The notes beneath the pieces were generated by a model. The model saw only the letters and a list, made by a program, of their open reading frames with translations. It made no database searches and was not told the origin of the DNA. A stretch of 64,000 nucleotides of DNA, taken from contig PDHQ01000168.1 of the NCBI GenBank assembly GCA_003339415.1, positions 1-64,000 of the forward strand, given 5' to 3'. This DNA comes from Ophiocordyceps camponoti-saundersi (nom. inval.) (Eukaryota; Ascomycota; Sordariomycetes; Hypocreales; Ophiocordycipitaceae). This document shows, piece after piece, positions 12,251 to 26,200 of this stretch (position 1 is the first letter of the stretch; each line of letters opens with the position of its first letter). Position numbers and translations under genes: made by a program.

Positions 12251-13350
12251 AATTCCCCGGCTTTACGATTTCTAAACGCGCTAGCCGGCAGACCTTATAA
12301 GCCTAGTAGTATAGCTTTAATATTTAGGCTTGCGATTCGCGTATAAAGAGGAAATAGGCTTATAGGCCTTACTTTTAGTAGCCGAAGCCTAAGATATCGG
12401 ATTTCTCTACCCTTAGTACTTAGAATATCGAGAAATATTTATTTAGGGAGTATAAACTTAATAAGTCGGGGAAAAGGTAGCGTATACTTAGAAAAAAGCT
12501 AAAAGAGGAGACCTTTTTAAGAAATATTATCGAGATACTAAACCTAGACGCTTCGAAACCTAAGGAGTAAGCGATCGCGAATACTCTTATTTAACGCTTT
12601 AAGGATTATTTCTAGAGACTACTTCTTAAGTAAGTGGTCGATACTAATATATCTTTTCGTTAGCCTAAGCACTGCTAACTTTAAAATATATTCTAATATC
12701 TTAATCTATCGGTTATAGCGACAAACGCTTATATTTCCTATAATACCGTCTGAAAGCGAATTATTAACCTCTATCTCTAATATATAATATATAATCGACT
12801 ACCTAAGGAATATCCCGGGTTAAATCTATATTATATTCGATAGCTAGCGCTTTAGGGATAGAGGATATTACGGAAGCGCTAGGCTTAGATCCTAAAAAAC
12901 GGAGAGTACGATATTTCGGCTATATGCTTAATTTAGTATTATTTAGGCATAAGGCTGAGGCTTTCGAAACCGAGGTTAATAGCGAGCCTAGCTTTAATAC
13001 TACCTAGTATAAAATTTACGGAAGAAAGACCCTATTAGTAAGCTTTATCTAAACCCTAAATACTTTAAGATAAATATTAACTTAGGGTAGAATAAGCTAT
13101 ATAACTACTATACGAAGCTTAACGAGATACTAGCGTACTATACTTCGGCGATCTTAAATCTAGTCTCGCGTTAGGGATTTTTCGAGAATACGTAGACTAA
13201 CTAAATATAGCTATTATAGCTCTAAGAGGTAAAATAGATTACGAGAGATATCTAGGAGAAAGAGTACGAATTACTACCGAACCTCTCGATACTAAGTAAA
13301 GAACCCCTATTAGAGCGTTTAAAGGTAATAAGTGCGCTCGAGAGATATTA
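12250..13350 (+). pseudogene. hAT-family transposase relic
   Basis: On the plus strand, read through stops, a frame from about 12,250 gives TSKRASRQTL, RKKLKEETFLRNIIEIL (about 12,490-12,540) and VIATNAYISYNTV (about 12,715-12,750). A shifted stretch resembling SPGLIYYIFDGW follows. The hAT C-terminal block begins near 13,065: NKLYNYYTKLNEILAYYTS then WGFFENTW and an IWEKEYELLP-like segment near 13,250. These match the conserved YY...PAYYAA..LHP...W..W...W..Y layout of hAT dimerisation regions. The final hAT segment before the family's usual C-terminus was not found, so the copy is probably truncated. Terminal inverted repeats and an 8-bp duplication were not identified. Confidence 0.72.
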
Positions 13351-16300
13351 AGCTTATAGGACTTTAACGCCGCCGGGCAGAACTTCCCCCTCTTAAAGTT
13401 TACTTAACGTAAGACGAATATAACTATTAGCTATTAAATCCTAACTCTAAGAGCGATCTATTAGTTACTAATCCCCTGCGGTATTAGTAGGAGAGACGAG
13501 ATAAGTACCCCCGGCTATTATAAATAGCTCTAAACCTGCTATTAATTTCCCCTATATCCGCAAAGTGCGAGTATTTATTTAGCGTTACTAGATAAAGGTA
13601 TTACCGCTACGGACTTAATTAGAAGCTAGTATAATAAGGGTTATATAAACTTTAAGGTCTTAGGTATAGAATAGGTTAATTAGGGCTGCGGATTCTACGT
13701 GCGTAGAGTTTACTTAATAATAATTAAAGAGGATATAGAACTTAAAAGCTAATTTAATTAATAAGAATTATCTAAGGAAGATAAGAAAATAAAAGAATTA
13801 GATATACTTATTCGTGCTATATCTTAATTAGTGCGGCGAAAGCTACGGCGGGGCGGCGGTATAATAATAGTAGTAATCTAATATAAAGTTTTAGATAATA
13901 CGCAATAATAACCCTACCTATAGGGAGCAAGGCGAGAGCGGGACTAGCTCTAGCGCACGCGACCTATCGTAATAAGTAATCCTAAATAAATAAATAAATA
14001 AATTTATTACGCCCGGAGGGACTACGCCCTAAAGGGCCTAGACGCTTAGCGAGTTATACTACTTACTTTACTATCTTAACTGCTTAAAAGCCTTATATTT
14101 TTTACGTTTTTATCCTTACCTTCGTTACTTATCCTAGTATAAGCCTACTTAAAAGCTAATTTCTCTAAGTATTTAGTATCTTATCCTCGGTAGCTAAAAT
14201 ATAATCTATTACCTTATAAAGCTAAATAATATTAGTAAGTAATAATTAATATTATTATCTTAATTTATAGCTTATTTTTACTATTTTCTATTAAGCTTTT
14301 TCGTAGTTATTATAAACTTAATTATTACCTTTATAGCTTACTTATTTAGTATTTACTTTATTAAGTTATAAGAGCTTTTCCCTTTTAGAAAATAGGAGAA
14401 ATTACTAAATTTATCTTTTACGTTATTTATTATAATCTTTCGTTCTTCCCCTTATCTTACGTAGCGAAATAGAAAGTAGTCCGTTATTTTAGCTTCCTAA
14501 CTATAGTTATATAAGTCTAAGTCCTTAGCCCTAATCTAGTATTATAGCCGTAAAATACGTTAACTAAATAATAGTATTAGCATTATAAATAAAGATTCTA
14601 AGCTAAGGAGAAGGGAAAGAAAAGAGGAAAAACTCTTATAGGCGAAATCTTAGTAAAATATATAAAGGCACGTGCTAGTAGAGATAGGAGAGGGTAAGGG
14701 GAAATCTTAGTAAAAGGTTAACTCTATTTCCGGGTAATTTCCTACTAAGGTCTTCCTAAGGATTTTACGATAAGGTTTCCGAGGTCACGTGACTATAGTT
14801 AGAAATCCTTAGAAATCACCGTGAAATATCTAGGGGAAATCCTTATAATTACTAGCGCGTAATATTTAGTATAGGAAGGCGTTAAGCTTACTTATTCTAA
14901 TCCGGAGCTAAACTAATATATCGGCTTCTTTTCTATTAAGTATATTATATAGATCGCGGGTATAAGTGCCCGGTAGCGCTTTATTAACTTTTTTAGAGTA
15001 TTTACCTATACGCTTATAAGTAATCTTAATATCTAATATCTAAGCTACGCGCTTCTATAAGGGGATCTTCTCCTCCCCTTTTTTTTACTTTTATTACTTA
15101 TTTACGCTATAGAAGATACTCACCCCCCTTATCCACCGCCCCCCTATAACGAAGATAGTAAAACCGGGACGGGAGGGTAAGAGAACGAGGCTAGCAGGGG
15201 CTATACACTCTTATAGTGAATCCGTAAGCTAGGCTGCGCCGGGCTGCTGCCTAAACGCAGCTAATAACCTAACTCCGACAAATAAAAATTAAATACTTAT
15301 ATTACCCTTCTGCGGCATAACCTTAACCGTACCCCGCGTAAGTATATAATAATAACTACGTTACTTTTTAGTCTTAACCTTAGATTAATAACGAAGCGAA
15401 AGTAGCCTTAATAGAGTAAAGCTTTACTTTCACGCTTATTACTACCCTAACCTTACTTATTTTAATACGCTTATTATAGGCCCTATTAACGCTAACTAAG
15501 TCCTTCTCCTCTTACTTATTATTACCTTCTTTATTTTAGTAGGTATTTATTAGCTTAGCTAGGGCGGCGCGTAAGTAGTAAGTTTAGCGTATATCGAGAA
15601 AAGGCTAACAAAATATAATAAAATATTCCGCGTTTATAAAGTCCCTTATAAATAAGATTTTACTTATTTATAATCTTTTCTTAAAAAATATAATTTATAT
15701 TTAATAATTAAATTACTTATATAAAAGATTTATAGCTACTTATTATCTAATATTATTACTTACTAAAATACCCTTATTATATTTTTACTATTTTTAAGTT
15801 TAACTAATTTTTTATAAGTATATTTTTAAGTTTTTATATTAGATAATAATTTTATTAATATAACGATATTTTTCGCGCTACCTAATAAAAACTATAATAT
15901 TAAGTAAGGAAGAAACTAACTTTTAGCTATAGTATATATTAATTATTTTAGTATTATAGCTATATTAAGCTTAAAGGGGTATATATTTAGATTTTTTAAG
16001 AAAAAAAGTAAGGAGTATATATAGCTATAAAACGCCTTATTATATAATTTTAAAAATAAGGCTATTAAAAGGTATATAGCGCGCGTAATTATATATAAGT
16101 ATAAGTTAGCGGTTATAAAAAATTAAAATACCGATAACTTAAAAAACTTAGTAATAATATTTTATAATAGCTTTTTTTTATTAGCCTTTTCTCCGTAAAT
16201 AAAGCTTATTATTTTTATTACTTATAATTTAAAAAGATTAATTTTAAAATAAGTAATATTACCGCCTTTATTATCTTATTATTAGCTAATATATTTTATA
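13350..16300. other. Unassigned RIP-mutated sequence with some GC-richer islands
   Basis: Coding-like but unidentified frames continue to about 13,900. Less mutated islands occur at about 14,000-14,050, 14,640-14,860 and 15,080-15,300. From 15,640 the sequence becomes strongly AT-rich. Between about 16,300 and 16,600 there may be the end of a hydrolase-like N-terminal domain of NLR-B (a frame reading QILNIL then FYKILKAKGKSEIIYF), but this is weak. No RNA gene or complete mobile element was seen. Confidence 0.35.
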
Positions 16301-16379
16301 AATACTTATTATTTTAATAAAATCGGAGTAAAAAGATAATAAGAAGCTTCTAGAAGCTATATATAATATTATCTTCTTT

Positions 16380-17668
16380 AGCGTTTTATATAATAATATA
16401 AATATTAGCTTTTTTATCTTTATAGTTAGAGATAAGCTAAACCGGTTCTTTATTAAATTAATTAGTTATATTAATTCGTAAATTCTAAATATTTTATAGC
16501 GTAATTTCTATAAAATACTTAAGGCTAAGGGTAAATCCGAAATTATTTATTTTTATAAGATAAGGTAATTACTAATAATAGAAAAAGTTCGCTATAACTT
16601 TTATTTACTATATTACTTACTAATTTATTTAAGATAAGAAAAGTAACTAAGCTATAACTAAGCTACTTAATTTATTTATTATTAAATCTTTAATAACTTA
16701 TTACCGCTTATAGGAGAATAAATTAAAATATATTTATCCTATTATATAAACTTATTCGAGTATAGTTAAGTTTAAATATAATAACTTTAAATATAATAAG
16801 GCTTATAAGAGGCTAAGGCGCCTTACTTAATAAGCGGTAATAAGGCGTTATCGATAATAGGTACTTAATACGAAGTATAAGTAAGTTATAAAAACTTACT
16901 AGCTAAAACTAATAATATTAGTTCTTATATTATATAATAAGAATCTAAACTTCGTTAGATAATTTAATATCTTAGATAGCTTTAAGTAATAGCTAGGTTT
17001 TAGCTAGCGCCTTATAGCCTTAAAGTTACGCCTTAAAATAGCGCTATATAGCCTAAGCAGAGTTAGGTATATTATATTATTTTTATTTTATCGTAAGCGT
17101 GCTAATAAGTATAGAAAAATATAAATTATATTAGTATATATTTATTAGCTATAGGAAATTTATCCTAAGGTATTTATATTCTAAGTTTACGTAAGTAATA
17201 CTAAATAATTTTATTAGTTATTTACTTTTATCGCGGAAAAATACCGGATCCTTAGCTATAATAATCTTAAAATAGATATTTTTCCACTTCTAAAATAATA
17301 GCTAAAGAGGAAGGAAAATAAGTAATAGCTTATAATTCTTAATAACGCTAATAATAAGCTGCTTTTTTTTAGCGCTATTAGTAATAGCTTTAATAGCGAT
17401 AGAAAGCTTAAATAATATATACTTAAATATAGCTATAAAGTAATACTTATAATAATTAAAAATAAGAAAATAGCTATAAAGCTAATTAAGTTACTTATAA
17501 CTTATAATATAAAAATTCGTAAAATAGTTAAGGGGGAATTTAAAAAGCTATTTTAAATAATATTTAAGAAGAATAATTAAGCTATTAATAAGCTATTAAC
17601 GCTATCTTCTCGCTTAAAATATTTACTATTTATTTTTATTTAAGTAGCCGCTTTTATTTAAATAAATA
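16380..17668 (+). pseudogene. NLR-B pseudogene, part 1 (NB-ARC region)
   Basis: The plus-strand degenerate frame contains a ruined P-loop near 17,098-17,125 (ISIEKI where GLGGIGKT is expected; each difference is explained by G-to-A or C-to-T changes). It is followed by YIYQLQEIYPKVFIFQVYVSN (20 residues from YIYQ), FIAEKYRILSYNN, and a Walker B-like LIILNNANN near 17,320-17,350 (family form LDNADD). The last residues before 17,668 read VAAFIQIN, the end of the NB-ARC subdomain that normally reads QAAAYI. A short LTR element interrupts the frame exactly here, and it resumes at 19,442. A possible hydrolase-like N-terminal domain lies upstream. Confidence 0.8.
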
Positions 17669-17876
17669 TAAAGGTCTTACTAAGGTAACTATAGAAGTAA
17701 GCTAAGGTAGAGTTATAATTAAAGCTATTAAAGAGAGGAAGGAGAAGGGAGAGAAGCCCCCTTCCTAAGCTAGCTATATACCCCGCGCGATAACTAAGCG
17801 CTATTAGGAAAACTTAAATATATCCGCTATAATCCCCCTTATCTAGCTACGATTAGTTATAAACTAATCCCTTATA
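17669..17876. repeat. Left terminal direct repeat of the short LTR element
   Basis: This 208-bp repeat is collinear with 19234-19441 at a constant offset of 1,565 bp. It includes the well-preserved core GAGAGGAAGGAGAAGGGAGA. Confidence 0.85.
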
Positions 17877-19233
17877 TAGCCCCCTCCCTAAGCTAGCTAA
17901 GGAAGTAGGAGCGTAAGATAGAAGAGTTATATATTACTATACTAGTAAGATACTTTATATAAACCCTAGCTAATAGCCTAATAGCCTCTATAAAGATAAG
18001 GATAAGAGGGCGGAAAAGCTCCCTTATAGCTCGGGGAATTAAACCCCGATCCTTATAGGGAAAATTTTAATAAGCTTAAAATTATAATACTACTTAAAGT
18101 AAGAATTAATAAACTTATATATTAATAGTAAAACTTACTTATATAGTTAATATATAAAATTAAGTAGCACCGTGCTAGTTACGGGAAGCTTAGAAAATAA
18201 CCTAATTATAGTAAATAGTAAAGCTAGCTATATATTTATTACTATATACTATTAGCGCTAGTTTATAAGCTAAGGTATAATATAATTATAATATATACTT
18301 ACTAATAAATTTATACGCTTAAGCTACGCGTAGACTATCCTTATATAAAGTAATATAATAAGGCTAGAAATTACCTAAGCTATAATATTTAGTATATACT
18401 TATCCCTCTTTACTTATTATCCCCTTAATTAAAATATTTTAAATTTACTTTTAATTACCTTACTTTACTTATAAAAAGCCTTAACCTTAATATCCTTATT
18501 TACTTATAAAGCTTCGGATAATTATACTTAAAATAACTAATTTAGTTATACTAATAATAACGCTAGCGCTTAGTAATATTAGAATAAGATTATATAAATA
18601 TAATATCTATTAGGTTAGTAAAAGGGGGGGGCGGTAAATTAACTAGCGCGTTAGGAATATTCTTAAAACTAAATACTTTATTAAAGCTTTAAAGAAAGCT
18701 AGCAAAGGCCGCGTATATTATAAGCTAGTTTTTATAATTTAAGCGCTTTTATAGCTCCTTATATAGCTTAGATAAGAGTAAAATAATCTTAGCGTAATTA
18801 AATTATTATAATAGTCTAGCTTTAAAAAAGGTATATTCTTACTTTATAATATATTCTCCGAGGGGCTTTAATAGCCCTTAATATATCTTAACTAAAGAAA
18901 AACCTATTTAGCGCTCCTTATAACTCTTTTTAAGAAGCTTAGAAATATATACTAAAAAAGCTTTAAGCTAGTAAGAAAAATTTATAATTATAATAATATA
19001 TAAAAGGAATATTTACTAAAAAGTACTAAAATAAGAAAAAATATAATAAAATTAGAACTTAAGCTTTTTAATTATAGCTTCGTTAATTATAAATTTAATA
19101 TATATAGTAGCTAGCTAAGAGTCTAAGCTAGAATAAGCTAAAAATAGCTTTAATATAAGTAAAATTTAATAGTATTTTATACTAAAATCTTACTTTTATA
19201 TTTAATTAGCGGTAAGAGGAACTTTAATTAATA

Positions 19234-19441
19234 TAAAAGTCTTACTAAGGCGATTATAAAAGTAAGCTAAGGTAAAGTTATAATTAAAGCTATCGAAGAG
19301 AGGAAGGAGAAGGGAGAGAAGCCCCTTTCCTAAGCTAGCTATATACCCCGCGCGATAACTAAGCGCTATTAGGAAAACTTAAATATATTCGCTATAATCC
19401 CCCCTATTTAGCCACGATTAGTTATAAACTAATCCTTTATA
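19234..19441. repeat. Right terminal direct repeat of the short LTR element
   Basis: This is the partner of 17669-17876; it ends directly at the 6-bp duplication TAAATA. Confidence 0.85.
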
Positions 19442-20012
19442 TAAATAATATTTTTATTAAAAAATATCTTAATTTACTTAAAAAAAGTAATTATAATATT
19501 ATTAACTTATTAAGCTAAGAGTTTAAAATAATTAAGTAAAATTTAGAAACTTTATAAGTAATAATATAAATATAAATACTCTTATTTTAATAAATTAAAA
19601 AGTAAGATATATTAGTAAGTAACTTACTTCTATTAATAAATATATTTAACTAATAAGGTATTTTAATATTATTTCTATTATATTATAATATATAAAAATA
19701 TAATAAAGGCTAGAAAAGTAATATAAAACTAATAAAATCTATTAAGCTATTTAAAATTTTTAGTTTTATTTTAAAAAAGAAAAGCGGTAGCTTAGATATA
19801 TATTAGCTAATATAGTTAATAATACGAAAATAGCTTATTAATAATAATAAAATAAGTAAATTTAAATAGAAGGCGCTATTAATAATATTATAAATTTATC
19901 TATTTAGGAGCTTTAAAAACTAAACTATATATAATATATATTTACTATATATAAACGCTATATTAAAAATTAAGGTAAGCAGCTTAGTAAATAGGAAGAA
20001 AGCGAAGGTATT
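19442..20012 (+). pseudogene. NLR-B pseudogene, part 2 (NB-ARC tail, MHD-like region)
   Basis: The plus-strand frame reads KKYLNLLKKSNYNIINLLS then EFKIIK, the usual segment after the NB-ARC lid. It continues with IKKQDILVSNLL, the MHD-like block SLDIYQLIQLAT (family form DMHRLVHLAT), a W-like helix segment, YLLYINAILKIKVSSL, and NRKKAKV at the Copia junction. Both ends are element junctions: the short LTR element on the left, Copia copy 2 on the right with a perfect GTATT duplication. Continuity of the protein across both junctions is the main evidence that parts 1, 2 and 3 are one gene. Confidence 0.85.
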
Positions 20013-20288
20013 TATTAGACGGGCTGTCCGTTACTAGTAATATAGGGGTCCTAAAAAGAAGTATATTATCGTAATTACCCTCTTATATATAACGTACAGG
20101 GAGGGTAGCTATCTAAATACCTAATCGAACGTATAAAGTAATAGTAAGGAATATAAAGAGTAAAGTAGGGAGTTATAAAATTAGAAAGATCTTATATAAA
20201 AGTTCCTTATAACTTAGGAAGGCCGTACGAAAAGATAAGGCTATAAGGATAATATAAGGCTATTAAGGTATTATAAGATACCTTAATA
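20013..20288 (-). repeat. 3' LTR of Copia copy 2
   Basis: This 276-bp sequence begins TATTAGACGG and ends ATACCTTAATA on the plus strand; it is the reverse complement of the copy 1 LTRs. It is adjacent to duplication GTATT on its left. Confidence 0.93.
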
Positions 20289-23200
20289 CTTATAATTTTT
20301 CTTTATAATATATTATACGGCTTCCTTAGTAAGCGCTCGGTAATAGTAAGTAGTTATAGCGCCCGTATAGTTAAGGTTATCGCGTAGCGAGAGCTATTAT
20401 ACGGTGCGGAGTATCGTATAAAGTTTACTTATATAAGGAGATATTCGTATAGTAAGTAAGAAAAGATTACTTATCGAGAGAGTAATTTATTAGCTTCGTA
20501 CGCTTAAGATTAGTATTATTTTAAAGCTTAAAGGTTTCGTACGTAATAAAACTTATACGCGTAGCTAAAAGTATAAGAGAGAGAAAGTATAAGGAAGGTA
20601 GCTAGTTAGTAGAAATTTTTAAGCTATTATTTATAGCTAGTAAGTCCTACTAATTATAAGAAATACTTTCCTTTTCCTTTTATACGAAAGAAAAATTCTT
20701 CCTTTTTTTATTTTTCGTAATAATAGCTATAATAGCACTATTACTATTATAATTATTATTATTATTAATTATTACTATAGCTACTATCTCCTTATACGAT
20801 AACGAAGAATAAGAAGAAAAAAAATAAGAAATCGTATAATAACTATATTTATTATTATAATTTTTAGGCGCCTTCCCTTTTCTAATAAGACTATTATTAT
20901 TACTTTTAGGAGCGACGACGCTATCTACGCTAAGTTCCTCTAAGTAGCGATTAGCGTATATATTCTCTTTATATAAGGTATCTTTATAAATATAAGCTAA
21001 TTATATAGTAAAACGAAGAATATTACTACTTTTCGGCGACTTTTTATAACGTAGCTTTACGCCTTTACGCCGGAGAGATAGCTATTAAACTCGTCTCTAA
21101 AGTTATACGCCGCTTTAGCTACTATTAAGCGGTAATAATTTAGTCGGCCGGTTAGTTCCTAGCGTAAGGCCCCTATGCCCGTTACTACTTTTATCGTAAT
21201 AGCGGTCTATTTTTAAGTTACCGCTATATTCGCGGCTATTAGGGCGGGGCCTACGGGCCCTATATTTAGGATTCGAAAGGCCGGTATTATAATTATTTCC
21301 GGTTATACGATAATAAGGACGAAGATAAGGATAAGGAAGAAGATAATTATAAAAATAATAAAAACGAGGACGAAGACGAAGACGAAGACGAAGAAGATAA
21401 TAATAAGAATAATAATAATAAGGAGGAAGAAAAAGGGGCTAGGGAGGAGGAGGACGAGTCGGACGATAACTCTAATAAAGAAGAGGAAGATAATAAAAAT
21501 AACGATAATAATAACGAATTTATTATATCGCTAGCAGTCCGTTCTCGCTATTATTAGGCGATATAAAGTAAAGGGCGGCAGCTATTTTATTCTTTTCGTA
21601 CGGTATTAAATTTATAAGCTTAAGGGGCGGTAACGGTAGCGCGAGTTTTTTAATAATTACTTCTATTTTAATTATAATCTTATTTATTATAATTAGTTAT
21701 ATAAAAGCGTTATTCGGGCTTTTCTTCGTTATAGCGTCTACTAAGTTATCTTTACTATTAATTTAAAATATTTTAGTAATTTCCTTTTTTTCGTATAATT
21801 CGCGTAAAGCTATAATATTAATTATAAGCCTCTTCTCCCTTATATTACTAAGCTTAACTAAGTAGTCGTAAAGGGAGTATAAGTTTATATAAAGTATAAG
21901 AGGGATATTTAGTAAGGAAAGACTACGTACGATTTTTTAAAGCGTAATATTAAGGGTAATATTACTATTAATTCCTTATATAATACCGTATAATTTACTT
22001 ATAAGTACGCTACGCGTTACTCTTTTATATTTCGTTAAGGATTAGTATATAATATTACTATAAATAGAGACTTCGTTCTTTATATAAGCTACCTTTTTAC
22101 CTAATATAATTATAAATCCTATTTATAAAGATAGGTTTTTATTATTTACGAATAAGCTATCGGTAAAAATCTAAAGCTTTATATAAAAGAGGTTAAGAGG
22201 AATAAAATATAGTCCCTAATTAGCGTTCTTAATCTATTATTATACGCGGGCGTTTAGGGCGTTATAATCTTCCTTCGTTAGTTCCTAAACTTAAGTAGCG
22301 GCTAAAAGGTTATACGCTACTTCGGGCTAGTAAATTAATAAGATATACGCTCCTTATACGCGTTATAAGAGGTACGCTTACGAAGCGTTTTCTTTAGCTA
22401 AGTTAATAACTTATAATACCTTAGCTTATCCCTTTTATACGAAGAGAATATTATCGCCTTCGAGGGAAATTTATCCGCTATTAAATTCGATTAGCGTCTT
22501 ATACGAGAGGCGTGTTTTTAGCTTCGTATAAAGGTTTTATTACTTAAGGGATTCTTCCTTAAAGGCTAAGAAAGCGGGAGAGATAAAAGAGAGGGTATTA
22601 TTAGTTTATATTCTTATAAGGCTAAAAGAATCTAAGCTAGTAAATATAAAAAGAAGGTATAGGTTATACGTTAAAGTTATTATTTTTAGGTTTATATAGT
22701 AATACTTATAATATATTTTAAACTAGTAAATACTTAATTTTATTATTCTATATAGCGGATAATAAATATATAAAATAGTATTTTTTAAAAAGCGGTCCTA
22801 TATCTCTTTTAGTAATTATATAAAAATTAATTTTATTAAGCGGTTATATAATTATATATACGCTTAAGTAATATTACGTAGCTTTTTATATATATTATAT
22901 AATTATATAAGAGAAGGGCTTAAAGTAAAGATTAGCTTCTAGCTTATTCGTAAGATTATAAGCGATTAAGTAAGTATAATAGCCTTATCGGTATTAGCGT
23001 AGCCTTATATAATAAGTTATAATTTCTTATATAATTTCGTAATCTTATTTTTAATTTCTTATATAAGCTTTATATAAAAGATACGTAGTTAGCTATACTT
23101 AGCTAAGTTATATTATATAAAAATAAAAATATCCTAGGCAGTAAGGCTATTAATTTCGGCGTAGTTTAATTCTTCGAATAGGAGGCTAAGGGTTATAATA

Positions 23201-26200
23201 ATATTATCTTAACGGAGTTATATAGTAAGGGTAATATTTTTCGTTTCTTTCTCCGAGAGGAAAGCGAGGGAGATAAATAAATCTACTATACGGTTAGTAA
23301 AATCCTTATATCCCCGTAGGCTATAACGCGAAATCTCGATAGTAAATCTCTTTATACGAATATCGGCTTTTTTTATAAGAGCTTTATTAAGCGGAAAATA
23401 TAGCTTAATTTATATTATACGGAACTTAGTAAGACTACTAAAAAAGTTTATAAAGATAGATTACCCTTCGATTACTAAAAGTTTATATAATCTTATTTAG
23501 CTATAGTATTTACGCTAAACTATAACTTAGGAATAAAAGGGAAATATAAGGCTCTTATATAAGCGAGGTCCGTTTCGCGTAATAAATACGCGGCTAATAT
23601 CTCTTTTTATATAAAGTTCCCGAAATACTTTTATTACTTTTTAAATTATAGTTACTTATACGATAATATTTAAGAATAAGAGCGAGGTATCGTAAATATA
23701 AAAATATATACTAAAAATAAAGAGTATAAGTATAAAGCTATTAAGCTTTACTATATCGTTTAAGTATTTTACGGTAAGCTAAAAGATTATATTATTATTA
23801 GCTTAATCTTTAAGGTTTTCCTTAAATATCTTATATATATATTAAAAAAAGATATATAAGCGTTTAATTTTACTAATTACTTAGTACGCCTTAATAGGTA
23901 TTTCCTTATATAATAAACTAATAATTTATATAAAAGAACGAAATTCGTCTAAGGAGAAGTTTATATTAAGGTTATATATAATAATATCTAAAAAGCCTTA
24001 GTAAATAGTAATCTAATAGCGGTAAAAGGCGTTTTATATATCTTAAGTAGAGAGTAATCGTACGAAGATAGTAGCTTAGAAAAACGTAGCCTTATTAATA
24101 ATATAAAAGGCGTTCTTATCGCTTAATTATACGATATCTATAATAATCTCGTAATTAAAAAAGATATTATCTTTAATTAAAAATTTAAATTGCTATAATA
24201 AGGGGTTATATATTTAATATTAGTAATAGAATTTCTTTATTATACGAAGCGATATTTTAGAGATATTACTATAACTTATATTCCGAAGTAAGTTACGAAA
24301 ATATTTTATATAAGGGTGCTTAAAGCGACGGTATAAATAACGAAGCTATACTTTTATAAAAAAAAGGGCGGCTTTACGCGGAGATATATAGAAGAATAGA
24401 TATCTCTATTTCCGTATAATAGGGATTATCTAACTATCCTCGCGTATAATAATATTCCTAATATTATCGAAATATACTTTTAGGTAATTTATATTTTTAA
24501 GGGAAAGGAGGAATAGCGTAAAAGTATCGAAAATATAATACTATATAATACTAAGAAGGCTATTAATATTAATTATACTAATCGAGGTTATAGCGGCTAA
24601 GCTACTAAACTTAATTATTATAGTACTTAGGGTTTAGTTAATTTACGTATTTAAATTCTCTCGTACGAATATTTTAGCTTAGTTTTTACTAATAGTAAAA
24701 AAGTTCGCAGCGCTAATATCTTAAAGTTATCCTTAATATTCTATACGATAAGCGTTTATAAGAAAAACTTAATTACTTAGTTATATAGTTTATTATACGA
24801 AGATATTTTCCCTTATAAATTAATATATAAGGGCACTTAAGAGGATAAATTAAGTAGCTTCCTTAAAAGCGTCCTTATTTTCCTCTTTATATAATAAGTT
24901 ATTAAAGTTATTAATAATATTATATCCCTTATATTTAAGGAGGAAGGCTTCGAATTTATTATCTATAAAGGGGTCCTTATCGAATTCTTTATATAAAGTA
25001 AAATACGCTTTTCTCGCGTAGTCGAAATCCCCTTACTTATAATTTATTAACTAATACCTTTCCTTCTTATAAATAAAATAGCGCTTTTTCGTATAAGGTA
25101 ATAAGCGGTAGTCCTCTTACCGAACCTATTTAAATTTACTCGTATAAAATTTTAGCTAGGGTAAATTTAATCGTAGGGAGTTTATATAATAATATCGATT
25201 AATAAAGAACTAGTCGGACGTTTTCCTATAATTAAGGGTAACTTAAAGTAATATACGGAGAATAGAGAAAAACTCTTCGCACGAGGGCTTTATAAAGAGA
25301 AATACTAACTTAAGTTCCGGCACCTTATAATAAGCCCTTATTATTATAACGTAAAGTTAAGTTTCCCCTTCGCTAAAAGCACGTTATATAAGTTATATTT
25401 TCTTAATTAATTCCTCGAGGACTTTTAATATAGTTTTCTTTAAGTATTTCCTTCGTATAGAAGTAAAAGTTATACCGGTCTAATTAGCCTAATATTATAT
25501 ATAATTCGTTATTATATTAAAATACGAATTAAGTATTCGATAAATCTTATTTTACCTTTTCTTAAGTCCTATATAATAAAAGTAATATAACTACGCTAAG
25601 CTCGTAAGAATATTTAGGAAAATAGCGTAATATTAGTTTTTAATAATACTAATTTATTAATAATATAATATAAAAAGCTTAGCTTTATTATATAAAATAT
25701 TATATAAATAGCTTAAGTAATTCTAATCTTTTCGCTAGCTTTTACTAAATACTATAACTTTCTTAGGAGTAATCGGGCTATTATAAATCGGTTATATAGG
25801 GGGAAGAACGAAAGCCGGGCTTTTTAGGATTATTATAAGAGCTATAAATAAGTTTAGTATTTCCTTCGCTTTATACGGGGTTATATTAAAAATTATACTA
25901 AAAGTTATACGGAGGGGAACCTTAATTAATAGGATAATTTTCTAGATAAGCTTTAAGGTAAGGGTTACTAAAATTATCGAAAAGGTAGCTGAAACGTAAT
26001 TATACAGAGCTTTAATTATAGAGAGGAATTTCTTAATAAAGCTATTAGTTTATTATATAATAACGCCTTATTCCTTAAGAAGCTATAAGAAGGCCTTAAG
26101 AAACGGACGAGAAACTTATTTTACCTAGTATTCGGTTTATCCGTAAAAGTCTTCCTAGGCGCTTCCGGTAAGAAGGGGGCCCTTAATTCTTAAGTATATT

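Larger units (their letters stand above)
17669..19441. mobile_element. Short (1,773 bp) LTR-flanked element inserted in NLR-B
   Basis: Direct repeats of 208 bp (17669-17876 and 19234-19441) start TAAAG/TAAAA and end TTATA, consistent with TG...CA ends after RIP; all visible differences between them are transitions. The flanks carry a matching 6-mer TAAATA (17663-17668 and 19442-19447). Excising the element and one copy restores the NB-ARC reading frame (AAFIQIN joined to NIFIKKYLNLL), which is strong evidence for a real insertion. The 1.36-kb interior is too short for gag-pol, and no pol motif was seen, so it resembles a non-autonomous LTR element (TRIM/LARD type). Orientation is unknown. Confidence 0.78.

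Noticed and set aside
18025..18065. Minus-strand tRNA T-arm-like hairpin (CGGGG...CCCCG)
   Set aside because: A 5-bp stem with a 7-base loop is present, but no D or anticodon arm could be built around it.
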